Positions 58,329 to 64,000 of a stretch of DNA of 64,000 bases are shown piece by piece. The position numbers were made by a program, and so were the translations under genes. Origin of the DNA: Pseudomonas sp. BGr12 (GTDB lineage: Bacteria > Pseudomonadota > Gammaproteobacteria > Pseudomonadales > Pseudomonadaceae); assembly GCF_030272895.1 (NCBI RefSeq), contig NZ_JALRNF010000004.1:117720-181719 (forward strand), in the 5' to 3' direction. The notes under the pieces were generated by a model that was not told the origin of the DNA, did no database searches, and worked only from the letters and a program-made list of their open reading frames with translations. Each line of letters begins with the position of its first letter. Position 1 is the stretch's first letter.

Positions 58329-58892
58329 GTGCCGTACGAAACATCGCAAGCGCCCGCTGCAGAATGGTTGCAGTACTCGCAGGTAGCGGACAGCTCGACA
58401 CCTGCCCTGCTGGACTGGTTGTTCGATGAAGGTTCCCTGACCCGACGCCTGACTCGATTATCCGCCGATCACTTTTCCGTGACACCCCTTTACGAAGGCT
58501 GGCAGCCGCTGCGCGACGACGAATGCCAGGCCCTGGACCTGCCGCCCGGCAGCGAAGGCTGGGTCCGCGAGGTGTACCTGCGCGGTCACGGCCAGGCCTG
58601 GGTCTTCGCCCGCAGCGTGGCCGCGCGCAGCGCCCTGGAAAGCGGCGGGCTGGACATGGAAGCGCTGGGCAGCCGCTCCCTGGGCGAGTTGCTGTTCTGC
58701 GACCAGGCCTTTACCCGTCGTGCCATCGAGGTTTGCCATTACCCCAGGGCCTGGCTGCCGCCTGCCGATGCCAGCGACACGCTGTGGGGACGCCGCTCAC
58801 GCTTCGACCGGGCCGGGCTGAGCGTGCTGGTTGCCGAAGTCTTCCTGCCGTCGTTGTGGCAGGCCGCCGACCTTGCCGGGGAGAACCGCTGA
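58329..58892 (+). CDS. ubiC: Chorismate pyruvate-lyase
   Basis: First committed step of ubiquinone synthesis: chorismate to 4-hydroxybenzoate and pyruvate. 187 residues beginning with GTG; the active-site Arg is in [10 protein letters not shown] and the Glu in VAEVFLP. No obvious ribosome site precedes the GTG. It overlaps ubiA by one base (TGATG), so the two are coupled. Confidence 0.93.
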   Translation: MPYETSQAPAAEWLQYSQVADSSTPALLDWLFDEGSLTRRLTRLSADHFSVTPLYEGWQPLRDDECQALDLPPGSEGWVREVYLRGHGQAWVFARSVAARSALESGGLDMEALGSRSLGELLFCDQAFTRRAIEVCHYPRAWLPPADASDTLWGRRSRFDRAGLSVLVAEVFLPSLWQAADLAGENR

Positions 58893-59779
58893 TGTACCTG
58901 CAGATGCTCAAGTCGCTCAATCGCCTGCATCCACGGGCCTGGGACTTCATCCAGCTGAGCCGCATGGACCGCCCGATCGGCATCTACCTGCTGCTGTGGC
59001 CGACCCTTTCGGCGGTGTGGATCGCCGCCAAAGGTGCGCCGACCCTGGCCAACGTGGTGATTTTCACCCTCGGCGTGGTGCTGATGCGTGCGGCCGGCTG
59101 CGCCATCAATGATTTTGCCGACCGCAAGGTCGACGGCCACGTCAAACGCACCGCCGACCGTCCGCTGGCGGCCGGCCGGATCAAGGCCCGCGAAGCCCTG
59201 GTGCTGTTTGCCCTGCTGGTCGGCGTGAGTTTCCTGCTGGTGCTGTGCACCAACGCCTCGACCGTGTGGCTATCGTTCGGCGCAGTGGCGCTGGCGGCCT
59301 GTTATCCGTTCATGAAGCGCTACACCTACTACCCGCAGGTGGTGCTGGGGGCGGCCTATTCCTGGGGTATTCCCATGGCCTTCACCGCCGCCACCGGCGA
59401 GCTGCCGGCGATTGCCTGGCTGCTGTACATCGCCAACCTGATGTGGACGGTGGGTTATGACACCTACTACGCCATGGTCGACCGCGACGATGACCTGAAG
59501 ATCGGGGTCAAGTCCACGGCCATCCTGTTTGGCGAGGCCGACCGGATCATCATCCTGACCCTGCAGGTGCTGTCGCTGGGCTGCCTGCTGTTGGCCGGCA
59601 ACCGCTTCGAACTGGGGGGCTGGTTCCACCTGGGGTTGTTCGCTGCCCTGGTGTGCTTTGCCTGGGAGTTCTGGTCGACCCGCAAGCTGGACCGCGAGTC
59701 GTGCTTCAAGGCCTTCCTGCACAACCACTGGGCGGGGTTGCTGATCTTTATCAGCATCGTGCTGGATTACAGCCTGTAA
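58892..59779 (+). CDS. ubiA: 4-hydroxybenzoate octaprenyltransferase (UbiA)
   Basis: A 295-residue inner-membrane prenyltransferase with about eight helices that attaches the polyprenyl chain to 4-hydroxybenzoate. The two Asp-rich motifs [20 protein letters not shown] (about 71-90) and [13 protein letters not shown] (about 195) bind the Mg-diphosphate. Coupled to ubiC; a REP element follows. Confidence 0.96.
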   Translation: MYLQMLKSLNRLHPRAWDFIQLSRMDRPIGIYLLLWPTLSAVWIAAKGAPTLANVVIFTLGVVLMRAAGCAINDFADRKVDGHVKRTADRPLAAGRIKAREALVLFALLVGVSFLLVLCTNASTVWLSFGAVALAACYPFMKRYTYYPQVVLGAAYSWGIPMAFTAATGELPAIAWLLYIANLMWTVGYDTYYAMVDRDDDLKIGVKSTAILFGEADRIIILTLQVLSLGCLLLAGNRFELGGWFHLGLFAALVCFAWEFWSTRKLDRESCFKAFLHNHWAGLLIFISIVLDYSL

Positions 59780-59783
59780 AGCC

Positions 59784-59833
59784 TATCGCGGGGCAAGCCC
59801 GCTCCTACGGTTGGAGCGGGCTTGCCCCGCGAT
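59784..59833. repeat. REP-type palindromic pair, short loop
   Basis: tatcgcggggcaagcccgct cctacggttg gagcgggcttgccccgcgat. The arms are perfect for 20 bp, one of the most symmetric copies in the window. Confidence 0.9.
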
Positions 59834-59840
59834 GAAATCA

Positions 59841-60215
59841 CTACGGCTTGGCGACGTGCCAGACATCCTTCATACCGTCACCGGTCATGTCACCGGCCTT
59901 TTTGTCCTTGACGAAGGTATACAGCGGCTTGCCGTCGTAGGCCCATTGCATGGAACCATCGTCACGCTTGATCTGTGTCCACTTGCCCTCCGCCTTCTCG
60001 CCCGCCTTGGCCATCAGCGGCGGCCAGTTCTTGGCGCATTCACCGTTGCACATAGACTTACCGCCTGCATCCTTGTCAAAGGTGTACAACGTCATGCCGG
60101 CATGGTCGACCATCATGCCGTCTTTCATCATGGCATGATCGGCCGAAGCGATCCCCGGCAAGGCCAGTGCCACTGCGGAGAAGAGCGCCATCCAGTTCAG
60201 CGTATGTCGTGTCAT
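59841..60215 (-). CDS. Secreted COG4315-type repeat protein
   Basis: A 124-residue exported protein with a signal peptide (MTRHTLNWMALFSAVALALP, cleaved after ASA) and the COG4315 pattern: GMTLYTFDKDAGGKSMCNG and CAKNWPP in the first repeat and GSMQWAYDGKPLYTFVKDKK in the second. The Met/His-rich N-terminus (DHAMMKDGMMVDHAG) could bind copper or another metal; the family is described only as a predicted secreted lipoprotein-like repeat. Convergent with ubiA across a REP; divergent from phoB. Confidence 0.85.
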   Translation of the reverse strand: MTRHTLNWMALFSAVALALPGIASADHAMMKDGMMVDHAGMTLYTFDKDAGGKSMCNGECAKNWPPLMAKAGEKAEGKWTQIKRDDGSMQWAYDGKPLYTFVKDKKAGDMTGDGMKDVWHVAKP

Positions 60216-60291
60216 TGGATCCACCGTGTTTCTCGAGAGAGGGAATTTAAGCCTAGCTCAGTAACCGAATGTTGCTGCAACGGCCCCATAC

Positions 60292-60309
60292 CTGTCACAC
60301 GACTGCAAT
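60292..60309 (+). promoter_or_regulatory. Pho box of phoBR
   Basis: CTGTCAC-acga-CTGCAAT fits the PhoB direct repeat CTGTCAT-N4-CTGTCAT. It lies 53 bp before phoB, with a -10-like TATCTA at 60318-60323. PhoB autoregulation is the expected role. Confidence 0.75.
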
Positions 60310-60361
60310 AATTCCGTTATCTAATGCGGGCCACGACACCTGAATGGGAAGAGGTTTGAAC

Positions 60362-61051
60362 ATGGTTGGCAGAAACATTCTGATCGTCGACGACGAAGCG
60401 CCGATCCGCGAGATGATCGCCGTTGCATTGGAAATGGCCGGCTATGACTGCCTGGAAGCCGAGAATTCCCAGCAGGCCCATGCCATCATCGTCGACCGCA
60501 AGCCGGACCTGATCCTGCTCGACTGGATGCTGCCCGGCACCTCCGGCATCGAGCTGGCCCGGCGCCTGAAGCGCGACGAGCTGACCGGCGATATCCCGAT
60601 CATCATGCTCACCGCCAAGGGTGAGGAAGACAACAAGATCCAGGGCCTTGAAGTCGGTGCCGATGACTACATCACCAAGCCGTTCTCGCCGCGCGAGCTG
60701 GTGGCTCGCCTGAAGGCCGTACTGCGCCGCGCAGGCCCCAGCGACGGCGAAGCACCGATCGAAGTCGGCGGCCTGCTGCTCGATCCGATCAGCCACCGCG
60801 TGACCATCGATGGCAAGCCTGCCGAGATGGGCCCGACCGAATACCGCCTGCTGCAGTTCTTCATGACCCACCAGGAACGCGCCTACACCCGCGGCCAGTT
60901 GCTCGATCAGGTCTGGGGCGGCAACGTGTATGTCGAGGAGCGCACCGTGGACGTGCACATCCGCCGCCTGCGCAAGGCACTGGGTGACGCCTACGAGAAT
61001 CTGGTACAAACCGTCCGTGGCACCGGTTATCGCTTCTCCACCAAGAGCTGA
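60362..61051 (+). CDS. phoB: Phosphate regulon response regulator PhoB
   Basis: A 229-residue OmpR-type regulator activating phosphate-starvation genes. The receiver (about 1-120) has [13 protein letters not shown] and the phospho-acceptor Asp in [17 protein letters not shown]. The DNA-binding winged helix covers about 130-225 ([19 protein letters not shown]). The ATG at 60362 has AAGAGG upstream. It forms an operon with phoR, 36 bp downstream. Confidence 0.97.
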   Translation: MVGRNILIVDDEAPIREMIAVALEMAGYDCLEAENSQQAHAIIVDRKPDLILLDWMLPGTSGIELARRLKRDELTGDIPIIMLTAKGEEDNKIQGLEVGADDYITKPFSPRELVARLKAVLRRAGPSDGEAPIEVGGLLLDPISHRVTIDGKPAEMGPTEYRLLQFFMTHQERAYTRGQLLDQVWGGNVYVEERTVDVHIRRLRKALGDAYENLVQTVRGTGYRFSTKS

Positions 61052-61087
61052 ACCGATCTTCACGTATTGCAAAGGACGCGTCGTTAA

Positions 61088-62398
61088 TTGAACCAGAACT
61101 GGCATGGCACCCTGATTCGCCACATGCTGTTGCTGATCACTGGCTGCCTGCTGGTTGGCCTGATCAGCGGCTACTACGGCTGGAGCCTGGCCCTGGGCCT
61201 GGCGCTCTACCTGGGCTGGACCCTGAAACAACTGCTGCGCCTGCATGAATGGCTGCGCCTGCACAAACCCGACGAGGCACCACCCGATGGCTACGGCCTG
61301 TGGGGCGAGGTGTTCGACAGCATCTACCACCTGCAACGCCGCGACCAGCGGGTGCGCGGCCGCCTGCAGGCGGTGATCGACCGGGTGCAGGAGTCCACCG
61401 CTGCCCTCAAGGACGCGGTGATCATGCTCGACAGCGACGGCAACCTTGAGTGGTGGAACCGCGCCGCCGAAACCCTGCTCGGCCTGAAAACCCCGCAGGA
61501 CAGCGGCCAACCGGTGACCAACCTGGTCCGCCACCCGCGCTTCAAGGAGTACTTCGAGCAGGAGAACTACCTCGAACCGCTGGAAATCCCTTCACCGATC
61601 AACGACCGCCTGCGCGTGCAACTGCACATCACCCGCTACGGCAACAACGAACACCTGATGCTGGTACGCGATGTTACGCGCATCCACCAGCTCGAACAGA
61701 TGCGCAAGGACTTCGTCGCCAACGTCTCCCATGAGCTGCGCACGCCGTTGACGGTGATTGCCGGCTACCTGGAGACCCTGCTCGACAATGTCGAGGACGT
61801 GAACCCGCGCTGGGTCCGCGCCCTGCAGCAGATGCAGCAGCAAGGCGGGCGCATGCAGACCCTGCTCAACGACCTGTTGCTGCTGGCCAAGCTGGAAGCC
61901 ACCGACTACCCCTCGGACAACCAGCCGGTGGCCATCGACGCCCTGCTGCAATCGATCAAGAGCGATGCCCAGGCCCTGTCCGGCCAGCGCAACCAGAAGA
62001 TCAGCCTGGAAGCCGCCCCCGGCATTCGCCTCAAGGGCAGCGAGGCGGAGCTGCGCAGCGCGTTTTCCAACCTGGTGTTCAACGCGGTCAAGTACACCCA
62101 GGACGAAGGGCAGATCCGCATTCGCTGGTGGGCCGACGAACAGGGCGCGCACCTGAGTGTGCAGGACTCCGGGATCGGCATCGATGCCAAGCACCTGCCG
62201 CGCCTGACCGAACGCTTCTACCGGGTCGACTCCAGCCGCGCCTCCAACACCGGCGGCACGGGCCTGGGCCTGGCGATCGTCAAGCACGTGCTGTTGCGCC
62301 ATCGCGGCCGCCTGGAGATCAGCAGCGTGCCGGGCCATGGCAGCACCTTTACCTGCCATTTCACCCCCGCCCAGATCGCCCAGCGCCAGGCCTCCTGA
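61088..62398 (+). CDS. phoR: Phosphate regulon sensor histidine kinase PhoR
   Basis: A 436-residue membrane-bound kinase. One or two N-terminal transmembrane segments (about 12-45) precede a PAS domain (about 95-190), the phospho-acceptor H-box FVANVSHELRTPLTVIAGYL (about 205) and an ATPase domain with NAVKYTQDEG and GTGLGLAIVKHVL. The start is TTG at 61088, giving MNQNWHGTLIRHM. AAAGGA is 11 bp upstream, slightly far. It is followed by a terminator. Confidence 0.95.
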   Translation: MNQNWHGTLIRHMLLLITGCLLVGLISGYYGWSLALGLALYLGWTLKQLLRLHEWLRLHKPDEAPPDGYGLWGEVFDSIYHLQRRDQRVRGRLQAVIDRVQESTAALKDAVIMLDSDGNLEWWNRAAETLLGLKTPQDSGQPVTNLVRHPRFKEYFEQENYLEPLEIPSPINDRLRVQLHITRYGNNEHLMLVRDVTRIHQLEQMRKDFVANVSHELRTPLTVIAGYLETLLDNVEDVNPRWVRALQQMQQQGGRMQTLLNDLLLLAKLEATDYPSDNQPVAIDALLQSIKSDAQALSGQRNQKISLEAAPGIRLKGSEAELRSAFSNLVFNAVKYTQDEGQIRIRWWADEQGAHLSVQDSGIGIDAKHLPRLTERFYRVDSSRASNTGGTGLGLAIVKHVLLRHRGRLEISSVPGHGSTFTCHFTPAQIAQRQAS

Positions 62399-62447
62399 CG
62401 CCACGCCCCTAGGCAACCGGACACTCAGCCGCTACATTGGCGGACTT

Positions 62448-62480
62448 GTGCCAGCGAATGCTGGCACCGCCTTTCTTATT
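62448..62480 (+). terminator. Terminator of phoBR
   Basis: gtgccagc-gaat-gctggcac (8-bp perfect stem), with flanking ggcgg/ccgcc that can extend it, then a T-rich run (ctttcttattttttc). It begins 50 bp after the phoR stop codon. Confidence 0.75.
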
Positions 62481-62512
62481 TTTTCAGATGACGGACCCCG
62501 TAAAACCCCATC

Positions 62513-63853
62513 ATGGACCCTTCCCCTGGTTTTAGCCTCGCTTCACTGTTCGCCGATTTCGGCATGATCATTTTTGCTTTGCTGCTGGTTCTGCTTAACG
62601 GCTTTTTCGTTGCCGCCGAGTTCGCCATGGTCAAGTTGCGCTCGACCCGGGTCGAGTCGATTGCCGAGCAGCATGGCTGGCGCGGGCAGATCCTGCGCAC
62701 CGTACACAATCAGCTCGATGCCTACCTGTCCGCCTGCCAGCTGGGTATCACCCTCGCCTCCCTGGGCCTGGGCTGGGTCGGTGAGCCGGCCTTCGCGCAC
62801 TTGCTCGAACCTGTGCTGGCCGCCGTCGGCGTAGAGTCGCCGGAAGTCATCAAGGCCATTTCGTTCTTCAGCGCCTTCTTCGTGATTTCCTACCTGCACA
62901 TCGTGGTCGGCGAGCTGGCGCCCAAGTCCTGGGCCATCCGCAAACCCGAGCTGCTGTCGCTGTGGACCGCGGTCCCGCTGTACCTGTTTTACTGGCTGAT
63001 GTACCCGGCCATCTACCTGCTCAACGCCAGCGCCAATGCCATCCTGCGCATTGCCGGCCAGGGTGAGCCCGGGCCCCATCACGAGCACCATTACAGCCGC
63101 GAAGAACTGAAGCTGATCCTGCACTCCAGCCGTGGCCAGGACCCCAGCGACCAGGGCATGCGCGTACTGGCATCGGCGGTGGAAATGGGCGAACTGGAGG
63201 TGGTCGACTGGGCCAACTCCCGCGAGGACATGGTCTGCCTGGATGCCAACGCGCCGCTCAAGGAAATCCTGGCGATGTTCCGCCGCCACAAGTTCAGCCG
63301 CTACCCGGTGTTCGATGCCGAACGTAACGAGTTCATCGGCCTGTTGCACATCAAGGACCTGTTGCTGGAACTGGCCGACCTGGACCATATCCCCGAGTCC
63401 TTCAACCTGGCCGAACTGACCCGGCCGCTGGAGCGGGTATCCCGGCACATGCCGCTGGCCCACCTGCTGGAGCAGTTCCGCAAGGGCAGCGCGCACTTCG
63501 CCCTGGTCGAAGAAGCCGACGGCAAGGTGATCGGCTACCTGACCATGGAAGACGTGCTGGAGGTGCTGGTCGGCGACATCCAGGACGAACACCGCAAGGC
63601 CGAGCGCGGCATCCTCGCCTATCAGCCAGGCAAGCTGCTGGTACGTGGCGACACGCCGCTGTTCAAGGTCGAACGCCTGCTGGGCGTGGACCTGGACCAT
63701 ATCGAAGCGGAAACCCTCGCCGGCCTGGTCTACGAGACCCTCAAGCGCGTGCCGGAAGAGGAAGAAGTGCTGGAGGTCGAAGGCCTGCGCATCATCATCA
63801 AGAAGATGAAAGGCCCGAAAATCGTCCTGGCCAAGGTGCTCAAGCTCGATTGA
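62513..63853 (+). CDS. CNNM/CorC-type hemolysin-family transporter with CBS domains
   Basis: A 446-residue membrane protein. The DUF21/CNNM transmembrane domain (about 1-200) has FFVAAEFAMVKLRSTRVES and VGELAPKSWAIRKPE. A pair of CBS domains (about 215-345) includes KFSRYPVFDAERNEFIGLLH, and a CorC_HlyC transporter-associated domain (about 355-445) ends the protein. Likely Mg2+/Co2+ transport or its control. The gene seems complete; the sequence after the stop is abnormal. Confidence 0.93.
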   Translation: MDPSPGFSLASLFADFGMIIFALLLVLLNGFFVAAEFAMVKLRSTRVESIAEQHGWRGQILRTVHNQLDAYLSACQLGITLASLGLGWVGEPAFAHLLEPVLAAVGVESPEVIKAISFFSAFFVISYLHIVVGELAPKSWAIRKPELLSLWTAVPLYLFYWLMYPAIYLLNASANAILRIAGQGEPGPHHEHHYSREELKLILHSSRGQDPSDQGMRVLASAVEMGELEVVDWANSREDMVCLDANAPLKEILAMFRRHKFSRYPVFDAERNEFIGLLHIKDLLLELADLDHIPESFNLAELTRPLERVSRHMPLAHLLEQFRKGSAHFALVEEADGKVIGYLTMEDVLEVLVGDIQDEHRKAERGILAYQPGKLLVRGDTPLFKVERLLGVDLDHIEAETLAGLVYETLKRVPEEEEVLEVEGLRIIIKKMKGPKIVLAKVLKLD

Positions 63854-64000
63854 GCCTTCTTGGGGGTGGGCGGTGTATTTATCGCGGGGCCACCCCCCAC
63901 CAACCCCGGTAGGATCCGGCCTGCCCCCCCAATGGGCCCCCTCAAGCCCCCCGCCCCAAAAACATCAGCCCCGGACCCCCGGCAAAAAAGCCCCACACGT
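63854..64000. other. C-rich, apparently low-quality end of sequence
   Basis: No gene. The last 120 bases are full of C homopolymers and lack the codon or REP structure of the rest. Likely a contig or read end rather than biology. Confidence 0.55.
63881..63933. repeat. Corrupted REP-type element
   Basis: It begins atcgcggggc exactly as in the other elements, but where aagcccgctcccac is expected it reads caccccccacc; later ggtaggatccggcctgcccc ccc replaces taggagcgggcttgccccgc gat. The alignment suggests a normal REP pair with many changes to C. Confidence 0.55.

Noticed and set aside
63730..63996. Minus-strand 88-codon frame at the window end
   Set aside because: Overlaps the end of the CorC-type gene and the low-quality terminal sequence; no credible start.

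Overview
The window is about 64 kb of gram-negative chromosome, GC-rich, with almost wall-to-wall housekeeping and catabolic genes. Gene content and order (hglS; a MATE gene, a GGDEF/EAL gene and rep; dadAX-lrp; rpmBG; radC-coaBC-dut-algC-argB; pyrE/crc-rph; gmk; rpoZ-spoT-ridA; exbBD-tonB; oxyR-recG; hupA; rubredoxin; ubiCA; phoBR) point to the Pseudomonas putida group. This is inferred from remembered gene order and protein similarity; no search was run. No tRNA, rRNA, IS element, prophage or CRISPR array was seen.

Layout. 0-6.5 kb: a truncated LysR regulator, the lysine-catabolic 2-oxoadipate dioxygenase/decarboxylase HglS, a second LysR gene divergent from a MATE exporter, and a GGDEF/EAL protein with a strong Fur-box-like palindrome upstream. 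6.8-16.6 kb: rep, xpt, a CoA hydrolase/transferase, cytochrome c5, a PauR-like repressor, then the D-alanine catabolic operon dadA-ridA-dadX divergent from its Lrp-type regulator. 16.7-24.8 kb: a polyamine-type FAD oxidase, a MocR regulator divergent from a DUF1127 gene, a phospholipase-D-like lipoprotein, an MFS transporter, and a KauB/PuuC-type aldehyde dehydrogenase divergent from a cupin. 25-33 kb: ribosomal proteins L33/L28, an orphan peptide-binding protein, radC, coaBC, dut, algC, argB and pyrE. 33-37.7 kb: crc, a small accessory cassette with a decayed PAAR-like fragment and a membrane protein, DUF4870, rph, yicC and gmk. 37.7-44.1 kb: a gamma-glutamyl-polyamine operon (permease, SpuA/PuuD amidotransferase, aldehyde dehydrogenase, SpuB/PuuA ligase) divergent from a LysR regulator. 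44.4-64 kb: rpoZ-spoT-ridA, exbBD-tonB, oxyR-recG, an aminoacyl-tRNA-deacylase-like/HDOD fusion, hupA, rubredoxin and its reductase, ubiCA, phoBR and a CNNM/CorC protein.

Themes. Polyamine and amino-acid nitrogen catabolism recurs: a PauR-like repressor, an FAD oxidase, two similar aldehyde dehydrogenases, gamma-glutamylation enzymes, DadAX and two RidA proteins that can deal with imine intermediates. Global regulators are dense (Crc, SpoT, omega, OxyR, PhoBR, Lrp). At least nine palindromic REP-type elements sit between genes. The last 120 bases or so look like a corrupted contig end rather than normal sequence.

Most of the window is conserved core genome. The best candidates for something undescribed are the PAAR-remnant cassette at 34.0-34.6 kb, the Fur-like site in front of the c-di-GMP enzyme, the MocR/DUF1127 control region, a possible AlgU promoter for algC, and the deacylase-like/HDOD fusion.
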